Shown here: positions 15,515-24,563 of the stretch, piece by piece
Numbering within the stretch: position 1 is the first letter of the stretch
Layout: each line of letters begins with the position of its first letter
Assembly (NCBI GenBank): GCA_011389965.1
Contig: JAABTF010000019.1
Span: forward strand, 1 to 41,759
Direction: 5' to 3'
Source of the DNA: Halothiobacillus sp.
GTDB taxonomy: Bacteria; Pseudomonadota; Gammaproteobacteria; Halothiobacillales; Halothiobacillaceae
Length of the DNA stretch: 41,759 nt
The notes under the pieces: model-generated
Database searches by the model: none
The model's input: the letters and a program-made list of their open reading frames with translations, nothing else
Told to the model about the DNA's origin: nothing
Made by a program: the position numbers and the translations under genes

Positions 15515-18130
15515 TCAGTCGAGTTGCTCGCCGATCCACTTGCGCGCCGCGCCGAGTGCCTCGGACAGTCTCTCGGGCTGGCTGCCGCCGGCCTGGGCCA
15601 TGTCGGGGCGGCCGCCCCCTTTGCCGCCTACCTCGGCGGCCGCGACGTTCACCCAGTCGCCCGCCTTGAACCGCTTGGTCAGGTCCTTGGACAGACCCGC
15701 GACCAGGCGGACCTTGCCCTCGTCGACCGTGCCCAGGAGGATCGCGGCGGTGCCGAGCTTGTCGCGCAGCTTGTCCATGCTTTCGCGCATGGTGGCGGCG
15801 TCCGCGCCGGGGAGTTCGGCCACCAGCACCTTCGCCGGGCCAATACTCTCCGCGCGGTCGGCCAGCTCGTCGCCGGTCGCCGAGGCGAGCTCGGCCTTGA
15901 TGCGAGCCAGGTCGCGCTCGAGCTGCCGGGAGCGCTCCAGCATCTGCGCGACCCGGTCCGTGGCCTCGCTTTTCGGACCGCGCAGCAAATCGGCAATCGC
16001 ATCGATCGTCTGGTCGGCACGTTCGGCCTCCGCCAGCGCGGTAGCGCCGGTGGCCGCCTCGATACGGCGCACGCCCGAAGCGACGCCGGACTCGCCCAGG
16101 ATCTTGAACAGACCGATATCGCCGCCGCGACGGGCGTGGGTGCCGCCGCAGAGTTCCATCGAGAACGGCCCCATGGTGACCACGCGCACCATGTCGCCGT
16201 ATTTCTCGCCGAACAGGGCAGTCGCGCCGGCCGCGCGGGCATCGTCGATCGCCATCTCGCGGGTTTCGACGGCGTTGTTCTCGCGGATCTGGGCATTGAC
16301 CAGTCGCTCGACCTCGGTCAGCTGCTCGCGAGAGATCGGCTGGTCGTGGGAGAAATCGAAGCGCAGCGCCTCGGGGCCGACACGCGACCCCTTCTGCTGG
16401 ACGTGTTCGCCGAGCACCTCGCGCAGCGCGGCATGCAGCAGGTGGGTCGCGGAGTGGTTCAGGCGGATCGCGGCGCGACGCCCGGCATCGATGCGCGCGG
16501 TGACCGGGTCACCGGCGGCCATGTGGCCGTCGGTGAGTGTGCCGTGATGCAGAAACACCCCACCCTGTTTCTGGGTGTCGTGCACGACGAACCGGCCCTG
16601 GGCCGACTCGATCACCCCGGTGTCGCCGACCTGGCCACCCGATTCGGCGTAGAACGGCGTGCGGTCCAGGGCGATCACGCCATCCTGCCCGCTCTCGAGC
16701 GAGGCGGCCTGGCTGCCCTCGCGCGCCACCGCCACCACCGTCGCCTCGAGGCACTCGTGATCGTAGCCCTCGAACGCGGTCGGCTCGTCGGTGCCGATCT
16801 TGATCGTCTCGGCGGTGAAGTGGCTCGCCGCGCGAGACTGGGCCCGGCGCTCGGCCATCTCTTGCTCGAAGCCGGCCTCGTCCACGCCCAGGCCGCGCTC
16901 GCGGGCGATGTCGGCGGTCAGGTCGAATGGAAAGCCGTGGGTGTCGTAGAGCTTGAAGGCGGTCTCGCCGTCGATGGTGCCGCCGGCCGGCAGGCGGGCC
17001 ACCGCCTGTTCCAGTACCTGCATCCCCGAGGCCAGCGTCTGCAGGAAGCGCTCTTCCTCGGCGAGTAGGACACGGGCGACCTCGTCTTCAGCCTTGGTCA
17101 ACTCCGGGTAGGCGTCGCCCATCTCCCGGACCAGCGGGCGCACCAACTGGTGGAAGAACGGCCGGTCCTGGCCGAGCTTGTGGCCATGCCGGGCCGCCCG
17201 ACGGATGATCCGGCGCAGCACGTAATCCCGCCCCTCGTTGCCGGGGCGGACCCCATCGACGATCAAGAAGGCGCAAGAACGGATGTGGTCGGCGATCACC
17301 TTGAGCGAGCTCGACCCACGGTCGGCCGCGCCAGTGACCTCGACGGCCGCATCGATCAGGTGGCGGAACAGGTCGATGTCGTAGTTCGAATGCACGCCCT
17401 GCAGCACCGCCGCCAGCCGCTCGAGCCCCATGCCGGTGTCCACCGAGGGCTTGGGCAGATCGTCGAGCGTGCCGTCGGCCGCCCGGTCGTACTGCATGAA
17501 GACGATGTTCCAGATCTCGATGTAGCGATCACCGTCCTCGTCGGGCGAGCCCGGCGGCCCGCCGGCGATGTGCTCGCCGTGGTCGTAGAAGACCTCCGAG
17601 CAGGGACCGCAGGGACCGGTATCGCCCATCTGCCAGAAGTTGTCGGAACTCCCATCGGGGGCGGTGCCGATGCGCAGGATCCGATCTTCCGGCAGGCCGA
17701 TGTCGTCACGCCAGTAGGCGTAAGCCTCGTCATCGGTCTCGTACACGGTCACCAGCAATCGATCGGCGGGCAGCCCCAGGGTCTCGGTCAGGAAGTCCCA
17801 GGCGTAGCGGATCGCCTCGCGCTTGAAGTAATCGCCGAAGCTGAAGTTGCCCAGCATCTCGAAGAAGGTGTGATGCCGCGCGGTGTAGCCGACATTCTCC
17901 AGATCATTGTGCTTGCCGCCGGCGCGCACGCAACGCTGCACAGAGACCGCCCGCGGGTTGGCGCGCTTCTCCTGACCGAGGAAGGCCTCCTTGAAGGGGA
18001 CCATGCCGGCGTTGGTGAACAGCAGGGTGGGATCATTGGCCGGGATCAGCGAGGCGGAGGGCACGATCTCGTGCCCTCGTTCGGCGAAGAAATCCAGAAA
18101 GGCTTGGCGAATCTCGGCGCTGGTTTTCAT
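15515..18130 (-). CDS. alaS: Alanine--tRNA ligase
   Basis: Charges tRNA-Ala and edits mischarged Ser or Gly. The 871 residues hold the class II catalytic domain ([17 protein letters not shown], then [20 protein letters not shown]-type signature split as [17 protein letters not shown] and [18 protein letters not shown]), the editing domain with [11 protein letters not shown] and [13 protein letters not shown] zinc/editing motifs, and the C-terminal glycine-rich [18 protein letters not shown] 18130 ([15 protein letters not shown]) matches family N-termini; an upstream TTG would add 11 odd residues. It lies downstream of recX on the same strand, with a good -10 (TACAAT) in the gap. Confidence 0.97.
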   Translation of the reverse strand: MKTSAEIRQAFLDFFAERGHEIVPSASLIPANDPTLLFTNAGMVPFKEAFLGQEKRANPRAVSVQRCVRAGGKHNDLENVGYTARHHTFFEMLGNFSFGDYFKREAIRYAWDFLTETLGLPADRLLVTVYETDDEAYAYWRDDIGLPEDRILRIGTAPDGSSDNFWQMGDTGPCGPCSEVFYDHGEHIAGGPPGSPDEDGDRYIEIWNIVFMQYDRAADGTLDDLPKPSVDTGMGLERLAAVLQGVHSNYDIDLFRHLIDAAVEVTGAADRGSSSLKVIADHIRSCAFLIVDGVRPGNEGRDYVLRRIIRRAARHGHKLGQDRPFFHQLVRPLVREMGDAYPELTKAEDEVARVLLAEEERFLQTLASGMQVLEQAVARLPAGGTIDGETAFKLYDTHGFPFDLTADIARERGLGVDEAGFEQEMAERRAQSRAASHFTAETIKIGTDEPTAFEGYDHECLEATVVAVAREGSQAASLESGQDGVIALDRTPFYAESGGQVGDTGVIESAQGRFVVHDTQKQGGVFLHHGTLTDGHMAAGDPVTARIDAGRRAAIRLNHSATHLLHAALREVLGEHVQQKGSRVGPEALRFDFSHDQPISREQLTEVERLVNAQIRENNAVETREMAIDDARAAGATALFGEKYGDMVRVVTMGPFSMELCGGTHARRGGDIGLFKILGESGVASGVRRIEAATGATALAEAERADQTIDAIADLLRGPKSEATDRVAQMLERSRQLERDLARIKAELASATGDELADRAESIGPAKVLVAELPGADAATMRESMDKLRDKLGTAAILLGTVDEGKVRLVAGLSKDLTKRFKAGDWVNVAAAEVGGKGGGRPDMAQAGGSQPERLSEALGAARKWIGEQLD

Positions 18131-18170
18131 GCACGGACCATCTCGGAAAAAGCGGGAAGACAAAGGAAGA

Positions 18171-18176
18171 ATTGTA
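18171..18176 (-). promoter_or_regulatory. Putative -10 of alaS
   Basis: TACAAT on the minus strand, 40 bp before the alaS start, in the 78-bp recX-alaS gap. No good -35 at 17-18 bp. Confidence 0.35.
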
Positions 18177-18208
18177 GCGCAGGCGAAGGGGAAACCGTGC
18201 CCGGCACA

Positions 18209-18709
18209 TCAAAGATCAGAATCCGATTCGCCGTCCGCTGGCCACCACCCGGCCAGTCCATGGGCCAGATCGCCGGGAAAACCGCGCCGCACCAAATGCC
18301 GGTGACGGCGCGCCCGATCGGGAAAATCCTCGGGCGGCGCCCGGAACCGGCTCAGCAACTGCTGGCGCGCCAGTTCCTCCCAGTCACGTGGCTCGGCGGC
18401 AAAGGCCTCGGCCACGATCGACTCGTCGACCCCCTGTTGCGCCAACTCGAAGGCGATGCGCTCGGGTCCGTAACGCCGGGCCGAACGCGCCCGCAGCAGG
18501 CTCTCGGCATAGCGGCGGTCGGATTGCCAGCCTTCCTCGACGAGTCGATCGAGCACCGGCTCGACCTCTTCCGGGGAAAAGCCGCGATCGGCCAGCTTGC
18601 GCGACAACTCCTGGCGACTGTGTTCACGCCGGGCCAGCAGGCCGACGGCGCGTTTCTCGCACTCGAGCAGGCGGGGATCGGGGCGATCGGCAGCCGTCGC
18701 GTCCTTCAT
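18209..18709 (-). CDS. recX: RecA-binding regulatory protein RecX
   Basis: Binds RecA filaments and tunes their activity in recombination and SOS. The 166 residues show the repeated three-helix RecX motifs: RAVGLLARREHSRQELSRKL, then VLDRLVEEGWQSDRRYAESL and RARSARRYGPERIAFELAQQ. The C-terminus is less conserved (residues 120 on). It starts 14 bp after the recA stop, so the two are almost surely co-transcribed. alaS follows. Confidence 0.93.
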   Translation of the reverse strand: MKDATAADRPDPRLLECEKRAVGLLARREHSRQELSRKLADRGFSPEEVEPVLDRLVEEGWQSDRRYAESLLRARSARRYGPERIAFELAQQGVDESIVAEAFAAEPRDWEELARQQLLSRFRAPPEDFPDRARRHRHLVRRGFPGDLAHGLAGWWPADGESDSDL

Positions 18710-18723
18710 GCCATCGACAGGGA

Positions 18724-19767
18724 TCAGGAGATCTCGTCGACCGCGGCTTCGTCGGCGTCACTGACTTCCGGGGCAACCGGCTTGGGTATCATGATCTCGC
18801 GCACCTGGGCATCGATTTCTTCGGCGATTTCCGGGTTTTCCTTGAGGAACTGCCGGGCATTGTCCTTGCCTTGGCCAATGCGGGTGTCGCCGTAGGAATA
18901 CCAGGCACCGGCCTTCTGGATAATGCCGTGCTTGGCGCCCAGATCGACCAGTTCCAGCAGGTGCGAGATGCCTTCCCCGTACAAGATGTCGACATCGACG
19001 ACTTTGAACGGCGGGGCCATCTTGTTCTTGACCACCTTGATCCGCGTCTGGTTGCCAATGATCTCCTCGCCCTTCTTCACCGCACCGACACGACGGATGT
19101 CGAGGCGTACGGAGGAATAGAACTTGAGCGCATTGCCGCCGGTGGTGGTCTCCGGGCTGCCGTAGGTGACGCCGATCTTCATCCGGATCTGGTTGATGAA
19201 CATCACCATGCAGTTGCTGCGCTTGATGTTGCCGCTCAACTTGCGCAGCGCCTGACTCATCAGACGGGCCTGCAGGCCGACGTGGCTGTCGCCCATCTCG
19301 CCCTCGATTTCCGCCTTGGGCACCAGGGCCGCCACGGAGTCGACCACCACGCAATCCACGGCACCCGAGCGCACCAGCATGTCGGCAATCTCCAGGGCCT
19401 GCTCGCCGGTATCCGGCTGACTGACCAGGAGGTCATCCACATTCACGCCCAGCTTTTCCGCATAGCCCGGGTCGAGAGCGTGCTCGGCGTCAATGAAGGC
19501 ACAGGTGCCGCCGACCTTTTGCGCCTCGGCGATGGTCTGCAGCGTGAGGGTGGTCTTGCCCGAGGATTCCGGCCCGTAGATCTCCACCACGCGACCGCGC
19601 GGCAACCCACCGATGCCGAGCGCGGCATCCAGTGAAATCGATCCGGTACTGATCACGGGGACGTTCCGTCGCCCCTCGTCGTTCATGCGCATGACCGCGC
19701 CCTTGCCGAACTGCCGTTCGATCTGGGACAGGGCGGCGCCTAGGGCTTTCTTGCGGTTTTCATCCAT
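18724..19767 (-). CDS. recA: Recombinase RecA
   Basis: ATP-dependent strand-exchange protein and coprotease for LexA. All 347 residues are in the usual pattern: [10 protein letters not shown], Walker [12 protein letters not shown] (65 on), [13 protein letters not shown], Walker [19 protein letters not shown]-binding loop 1 [15 protein letters not shown]-like ([20 protein letters not shown]) and loop 2 [19 protein letters not shown], and an acidic tail ([12 protein letters not shown]). No CTGT-N8-ACAG-like LexA box was found in the 89 bp upstream, which is mostly filled by the terminator of the preceding aminotransferase gene. Confidence 0.98.
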   Translation of the reverse strand: MDENRKKALGAALSQIERQFGKGAVMRMNDEGRRNVPVISTGSISLDAALGIGGLPRGRVVEIYGPESSGKTTLTLQTIAEAQKVGGTCAFIDAEHALDPGYAEKLGVNVDDLLVSQPDTGEQALEIADMLVRSGAVDCVVVDSVAALVPKAEIEGEMGDSHVGLQARLMSQALRKLSGNIKRSNCMVMFINQIRMKIGVTYGSPETTTGGNALKFYSSVRLDIRRVGAVKKGEEIIGNQTRIKVVKNKMAPPFKVVDVDILYGEGISHLLELVDLGAKHGIIQKAGAWYSYGDTRIGQGKDNARQFLKENPEIAEEIDAQVREIMIPKPVAPEVSDADEAAVDEIS

Positions 19768-19803
19768 CAGTCAACTCCCAGCCCCGCGGGCTTGAAAATC
19801 GGG

Positions 19804-19835
19804 CAAAAACAAGCACGGCCGCGTCCCGGCGGCCG
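19804..19835 (-). terminator. Terminator between the aminotransferase gene and recA
   Basis: A 7-bp stem CGGCCGC/GCGGCCG (19816-19822, 19829-19835), followed on the minus strand by TGCTTGTTTTTG. It should end aminotransferase transcripts about 40 bp before recA. Confidence 0.75.
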
Positions 19836-19856
19836 CGCGAAGAAGAATCTTGAGCA

Positions 19857-21035
19857 TCAGGCAGGCAGAGTCGCCTCGATCCGACTGATCGCCTCACGCA
19901 ACGCGTCCAAATCGGTGGCGTAACTCAGCCGGAAATGTCCCGGCGCGCCGAAGGCCGAACCGGGCACCACGGCCACCCCGGCCTGCTCGAGCAGGTGTTC
20001 GGCAAAGGCGACATCATCGGACAGCCCCAGGGCGCGGATGGCCTCGGAGACATCCGGGAAGCTGTAAAACGCCCCCTGACCGGGCAGACAACTCACGCCC
20101 GGCAACTGGTTAAGGGCCTCGACCACGTAATCGTGACGCTCGCGGAAGGCGCGCACCATCGCCTCGATCTCCGACTGATCACCGGCGATCGCTTCGCACG
20201 CCGCCTTCTGGGCGATGGAGCAGGCGCCGGAGGTGCTCTGTGACTGAATCACCTTCATTGCCTTGACTAGCTCGGCCGGGCCGCAGGCATAGCCGATGCG
20301 CCAGCCGGTCATGGCGTAGGCCTTGCTCACGCCGTTGAGCACCACCGTGCGCGGCAGGAGGTCCGGGGCGACCATCACGATGTTGGAGAACGGCTCGTCG
20401 GCCCAGAGGATCTTTTCGTACATGTCGTCCGTAGCGATCACTATCTCCGGGTGATCACGCAGGACGTCCGCCAAGGCGGCCCAGTCCTCACGGGTATAAG
20501 CCACCCCGGTGGGATTGGACGGACTGTTGAGCATCACCAGGCGCGTCTTGTCGGTAATCGCCGCGGCCAGTTGGCGCGGCGACATCTTGAAGCCCTGGTC
20601 CTGCCCGGCCGAGACGATGACCGGCTCACCGCCGGCCAAGCGCACCATGTCGGGGTAGGACACCCAGTATGGCGCGGTGATGATAGCCTCGTCGCCCGGG
20701 TTGAGCAGTGCCTGGCAGAGGTTGTAGATGCTCTGCTTGCCGCCCGTGGAGACGATGATCTGGTCCAGCCCGTATTCCAGCCCCTGCTCGGACTGGAGCT
20801 TGTCCTTGATCGCCTGGCGCAGCTCGACGATACCCTCGACCGCCGTGTAACGCGTGAAGCCGTCACGGATGGCCTGGATGCCGGCCTCGCCGATGTGCTT
20901 GGGCGTGTCGAAATCCGGCTCGCCGGCGCCTAGGCTGATGATATCCCGTCCCGCGGCGCGCAGTTCAGCGGCCTTGGCGGTGACGGCAAGTGTCGGCGAG
21001 GGACGAACCCGGCGGACCCGATCGGAAAGGTTCAT
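19857..21035 (-). CDS. PLP-dependent class I/II aminotransferase (aspartate aminotransferase-like)
   Basis: Cytosolic fold-type I aminotransferase of the AspAT Ib subgroup, 392 residues. Markers: ISLGAGEPDFDTP (34 on), VSTGGKQSIYNLCQALL, SPSNPTGVAYTRED, DDMYEKILW, the cofactor-binding Lys238 in NGVSKAYAMTGWRIGYA, and FRLSYATD with the substrate-binding Arg near the C-terminus. Close in form to the aspartate (or aspartate/prephenate) aminotransferases often found in this lineage; the exact substrate cannot be fixed from sequence. A terminator follows. Upstream, a perfect 14-bp palindrome CGGTTTCGAAACCG (21132-21145) and a -10-like TAAAAT (21112-21117) lie in the 135-bp gap to rlmB. Confidence 0.93.
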   Translation of the reverse strand: MNLSDRVRRVRPSPTLAVTAKAAELRAAGRDIISLGAGEPDFDTPKHIGEAGIQAIRDGFTRYTAVEGIVELRQAIKDKLQSEQGLEYGLDQIIVSTGGKQSIYNLCQALLNPGDEAIITAPYWVSYPDMVRLAGGEPVIVSAGQDQGFKMSPRQLAAAITDKTRLVMLNSPSNPTGVAYTREDWAALADVLRDHPEIVIATDDMYEKILWADEPFSNIVMVAPDLLPRTVVLNGVSKAYAMTGWRIGYACGPAELVKAMKVIQSQSTSGACSIAQKAACEAIAGDQSEIEAMVRAFRERHDYVVEALNQLPGVSCLPGQGAFYSFPDVSEAIRALGLSDDVAFAEHLLEQAGVAVVPGSAFGAPGHFRLSYATDLDALREAISRIEATLPA

Positions 21036-21111
21036 GACGACAACTGACTCCCTGGTTGACCCGCGCTCGCCAGCCGGCGGCTACGGGCCACTGTGAAACG
21101 GTGTGGCCGGC

Positions 21112-21145
21112 ATTTTACCGGAAACGCCCAGCGGTTTCGAAACCG
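21112..21145 (-). promoter_or_regulatory. Putative aminotransferase promoter region with palindrome
   Basis: Minus-strand -10 TAAAAT (21112-21117). A perfect 14-bp palindrome CGGTTTCGAAACCG (21132-21145) sits where the -35 would be, so it may be a regulator site. Confidence 0.35.
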
Positions 21146-21170
21146 GCGCACCGGCAGCCTGGCTCGGCCG

Positions 21171-21944
21171 TCAATCGCCGGAGATCAGGCGCTGCCGGCG
21201 GAACTCGAACAGGCAGACGGCCGAGGCGACCGAGACGTTGAGGCTCTCGACGCTGGGGGCCATCGGTATGTGAATCAGTTGGTCGCAGCGATCCTGGGTC
21301 AACCGACGCAGCCCGCTACCCTCGGCGCCCATCACCAGGGCCACCGGTTCACGGGCAAAATCGCTCTCGTAGAGGGAGACCGGTCCGTCGCCAGAGGCAC
21401 CCACCATCCAGACACCCTGCTGCTTGAGGTCAGCCAGCGTACGGGCCAGGTTGGTCACCTGGATGAAGGGAATGCGCTCGGCGGAGCCGGCCGAGGTCTT
21501 GCGAACGGCGGGAGTCAGGCCGCAAGCACGATCCTTGGGAGCGATCACCGCGAGCACCCCTGCCGCCTCGGCCGCGCGCAGGCAGGCGCCGAGATTGTGC
21601 GGATCGGTGACCCCGTCGAGCACCAGCAACAAGGGCGGCTCGCCCGAGGCGGCAAGCAGCCCCGCCAGGTCCTGCTCGTCGCCCGGGACAGTCAGGGTCA
21701 TGCGCGCGGCCACGCCCTGGTGACGCAGCGGACGACCATCGCTCTTGAGTTTGTCGAACCAAGCCTCCGGCTGGGTCTCGATGCCGACCCCCGCCTTGCG
21801 CGCCTGCGCCTGCAGGCGCCGCACCCGGCGGTCGTCCCGGCCGGCAACCACGGCGATCGCACCCAGCCGCTCCGGGTGATCCCGCAAGGCCGCCTCGATG
21901 GCATGAAAGCCACCGATCCAGGTCACCTCGCCGGCTTCGGCCAT
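21171..21944 (-). CDS. rlmB: 23S rRNA (guanosine(2251)-2'-O)-methyltransferase RlmB
   Basis: SPOUT-class enzyme that methylates the ribose of G2251 in the 23S P-loop, using SAM. The 257 residues have an N-terminal RNA-binding domain (VTWIGGFHAIEAALRDHPE; about 1-80), then the knotted domain with LDGVTDPHNLGACLRAAEA, VMGAEGSGLRRLT and IPMAPSVESLNVSVASAV, the three SPOUT motifs. It lies 20 bp downstream of rnr in the same order as E. coli (rnr-rlmB), and is probably co-transcribed. Confidence 0.95.
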   Translation of the reverse strand: MAEAGEVTWIGGFHAIEAALRDHPERLGAIAVVAGRDDRRVRRLQAQARKAGVGIETQPEAWFDKLKSDGRPLRHQGVAARMTLTVPGDEQDLAGLLAASGEPPLLLVLDGVTDPHNLGACLRAAEAAGVLAVIAPKDRACGLTPAVRKTSAGSAERIPFIQVTNLARTLADLKQQGVWMVGASGDGPVSLYESDFAREPVALVMGAEGSGLRRLTQDRCDQLIHIPMAPSVESLNVSVASAVCLFEFRRQRLISGD

Positions 21945-21964
21945 CCGTCCGCCCCGAGTCTCGA

Positions 21965-24457
21965 TCAGTTATCCGCCGGCGCGTTGCCGGCATCGGTGTT
22001 GCCGGACCCGGACGATTGACCCTCGGGCTTGCGCCGACGGCGGCGCCGTGGCCGGCGCTTCTTGGAAGCACCCTCGTCCGCGGGCGTGCTCTCGCCTGAA
22101 TCAGCGCCTTCCTTGTCGGACGGCGCAGGCTGGGCCTTTGCACCTGCCTCGGCCTCGTCCGCCGTATCAACAGACGCCTCCTCCCGCTCGGCCTCGGGCT
22201 TCTGCGCCTTGTCCTGCGTTTCGGCCTTCGGGCCCTTCTTGCGGCCCTTTTCGGACTTGCCATCCGACGGCGCGCCTTCGTCGTCCTCGTCGGGCAGCAT
22301 GAAGTCGATCTTGCGCTCATCGAGGTCCACACGTGCCACGCGCACATGCACGGTGTCATTGAGCGAGTAGGTCTTGCCGGTGCGCTCACCCTTGAGCGAG
22401 ACGGTCACCGGGTCGAAGTGATAGAAGTCGCGCTTGAGCGCAGTGATGTGCAGCAGGCCGTCGACGAAGAAGTCCTTGAGCTGAACGAACAGGCCAAAGC
22501 CCAGCACGGAAGCCACGCGCCCCTCGTACACATTGCCGACCTTGTCGAGCATGAACTCGCACTTGAGCCAGTCGGTGGCATCGCGTGTCGCTTCGTCGGC
22601 TCGACGCTCGTTGTTCGAGCAGTGCTCACCGATCAGCACCATGTCTTCGTGGCTATAGGGGAAGCCCTCGGCCTCGCCGGTGCGCAGCACGTGCCGGATG
22701 GCGCGGTGCACCATCAGGTCCGGGTAACGACGGATCGGCGAGGTGAAGTGGGCGTAATGCTCGTGAGCCAGCCCGAAATGCCCCAGATTTTCCGGCGCAT
22801 AGACCGCCTGCTGCAGGGAGCGCAGCAACAGGGTCTGGATGGTGGCGAAATCCGGACGCCCTTGGGCTTCGGTGATCAGGGCGTTGAAGTCCGCCGGCGT
22901 GGGCTTGTCGCCTCCACCCAGGGTCAACCCCTTCTCTTTGAGCTTGGCGCGCAGGTCCTCGATCTTCTCCGGGCCGGGACGATCATGCACCCGGTAGAGC
23001 GAAGGAATCTTGCGCCGCGCCAGGAAGCGACCGGCAGCCACGTTGGCCGCGATCATGCATTCCTCGATGATCTTGTGCGCGTCGTTGCGCTCGTAGGGGA
23101 CGATCGCCTCGATCTTGCGGTTCTCGCCAAAGACGATCTTGGTCTCGATGGTGTCGAAATCAATCGCCCCTCGCGATTCGCGCTCGGCCCGCAGCACCTT
23201 GTACAGGTCGTGCAGGGCCTCGAGCGGATCGATGACGTGCGAGAACTTGTCACGCTCCGCCCGGTCGTTGTCCAAAAGCATCGCCGCGACGTTGTCGTAG
23301 GTAAGACGGGCGTGGGAGCGCATCACGCCTTCGAAGAAGCGCGAACGGATGATCTGCCCCTGACCGTTGATCAGCATCTCGGCGCAAAGGCAGAGACGGT
23401 CGACGTCCGGATTGACCGAACACAGGCCGTTGGAGAGGATCTCGGGCAGCATCGGCACGACCCGGCCGGGGAAGTACACGGACGTGCCGCGGCGAAAGCC
23501 CTCCTGGTCGAGCGGCGAGCCGATCCGCACGTAGTGCGAGACGTCGGCAATCGCCACCAGCAGACGGAAGCCCTTGGGAGTCGGCTCGCAGAAGACCGCG
23601 TCATCGAGATCCTTGGAGTCCGCCCCATCAATGGTGACCAGCGGCACGTCGCGCAGGTCGACCCGGCCGACCTTGTCGGACTCGGCCACCTCGTCACGCA
23701 TGCCACCGATGTGCTTTTGCACCTCGGCCGGCCACTCGTGCGGGATACCGTGGGCGTGAATGGCCACGTCGATCTCCATGCCCGGCGACATGTGATCGCC
23801 CAGCACGTCGATGATCTTGCCCACCGGCTTGTGCCGCTGGGTGGGCTGCTCGATCAGCGCGACCCGGACGATCTGGCCGTCGCGCGCGCCGCCGAGCGCC
23901 TCCATCGGAATCAACACATCCTGCGTCATGCGGGTGTTGTCGGGCATGACGAACGCCACACCGGCCTCGATCACCAGGCGGCCGACGATTTCGGCGTTGG
24001 CCCGCTCGATCACCTCGACCAGCGCACCCTCGGGGCGGCCGCGGCGATCCTCGCCCACCACCTGCACCACGGCGCGGTCGCCGTGCAGCAGGGCCCGCAT
24101 GATCCGCGGCGACAGGAAGACGTCGTTGCCGCCTTCGTCCGGCACCAGGAAACCGAAACCGTCGCGGTGACCGATGACCCGGCCACGCACCAGCTCGGCC
24201 TTGCTCACCGGCATGTAGCCGCCACGGCGATTGCGGATGGCCTGGCCATCGCGCTCCATGGCGCGCAGCCGGCGGCGCAGGCCCTCGATGCGCTCCTCGT
24301 CATCGTCGTAACCGAGCTTGCTGATCAGCCGGTTGAGCGTGGTGGGGCCGTCCTGGTCGGCCAGCAACTCGAGCAGGTACTCGCGGCTGGCGACCGGATT
24401 GTCGTACTTCTCGGCCTCGCGCGGGGCATTCGGATCTTCGAGGTTTGAATCGGTCAT
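21965..24457 (-). CDS. rnr: Ribonuclease R
   Basis: Processive 3'-to-5' exoribonuclease that degrades structured RNA and takes part in rRNA quality control. The 830-residue order is: N-terminal helix-turn-helix-like region (20-90), cold-shock domains with GHRDGFGFLVPDEGGNDVF, RNB catalytic domain with TIDGADSKDLDDAVF (metal-binding Asp cluster) and HFTSPIRRYPDLMVHRAI, S1 domain with YEGRVASVLGFGLFVQL, and a long charged C-terminal tail (about 725-830) ending with KKRRPRRRRRRKPEG. ATG 24457 (MTDSNLEDP) has AGGT before it; upstream in-frame starts add unrelated residues. Confidence 0.96.
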   Translation of the reverse strand: MTDSNLEDPNAPREAEKYDNPVASREYLLELLADQDGPTTLNRLISKLGYDDDEERIEGLRRRLRAMERDGQAIRNRRGGYMPVSKAELVRGRVIGHRDGFGFLVPDEGGNDVFLSPRIMRALLHGDRAVVQVVGEDRRGRPEGALVEVIERANAEIVGRLVIEAGVAFVMPDNTRMTQDVLIPMEALGGARDGQIVRVALIEQPTQRHKPVGKIIDVLGDHMSPGMEIDVAIHAHGIPHEWPAEVQKHIGGMRDEVAESDKVGRVDLRDVPLVTIDGADSKDLDDAVFCEPTPKGFRLLVAIADVSHYVRIGSPLDQEGFRRGTSVYFPGRVVPMLPEILSNGLCSVNPDVDRLCLCAEMLINGQGQIIRSRFFEGVMRSHARLTYDNVAAMLLDNDRAERDKFSHVIDPLEALHDLYKVLRAERESRGAIDFDTIETKIVFGENRKIEAIVPYERNDAHKIIEECMIAANVAAGRFLARRKIPSLYRVHDRPGPEKIEDLRAKLKEKGLTLGGGDKPTPADFNALITEAQGRPDFATIQTLLLRSLQQAVYAPENLGHFGLAHEHYAHFTSPIRRYPDLMVHRAIRHVLRTGEAEGFPYSHEDMVLIGEHCSNNERRADEATRDATDWLKCEFMLDKVGNVYEGRVASVLGFGLFVQLKDFFVDGLLHITALKRDFYHFDPVTVSLKGERTGKTYSLNDTVHVRVARVDLDERKIDFMLPDEDDEGAPSDGKSEKGRKKGPKAETQDKAQKPEAEREEASVDTADEAEAGAKAQPAPSDKEGADSGESTPADEGASKKRRPRRRRRRKPEGQSSGSGNTDAGNAPADN

Positions 24458-24508
24458 GGATACCTGAAAACTGATACGGGAAAGCCGAACACGGCTATGA
24501 ATCGCGTC

Positions 24509-24514
24509 ACTATA
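24509..24514 (-). promoter_or_regulatory. Putative -10 of rnr
   Basis: TATAGT on the minus strand in the 106-bp gap to the divergent uvrB; -35 poor. Gives a leader of about 45 nt. Confidence 0.4.
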
Positions 24515-24549
24515 AAGCAAAAAGGGGCAGAAAGCCGAGGCACAACCCT

Positions 24550-24555
24550 TATACT
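24550..24555 (+). promoter_or_regulatory. Putative -10 of uvrB
   Basis: TATACT ends only 8 bp before the uvrB ATG; no clear -35 and no ribosome binding site. If used, the mRNA would be leaderless or nearly so. Confidence 0.4.
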
Positions 24556-24563
24556 GCAAGTCT

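Noticed and set aside
15524-18895. Long open frames opposite alaS and recX
   Set aside because: They overlap certain genes and cross their boundaries, and have no recognisable domain.
22346-24448. 700-codon open frame opposite rnr
   Set aside because: It is a shadow of the rnr frame; composition is typical of antisense GC-rich DNA.
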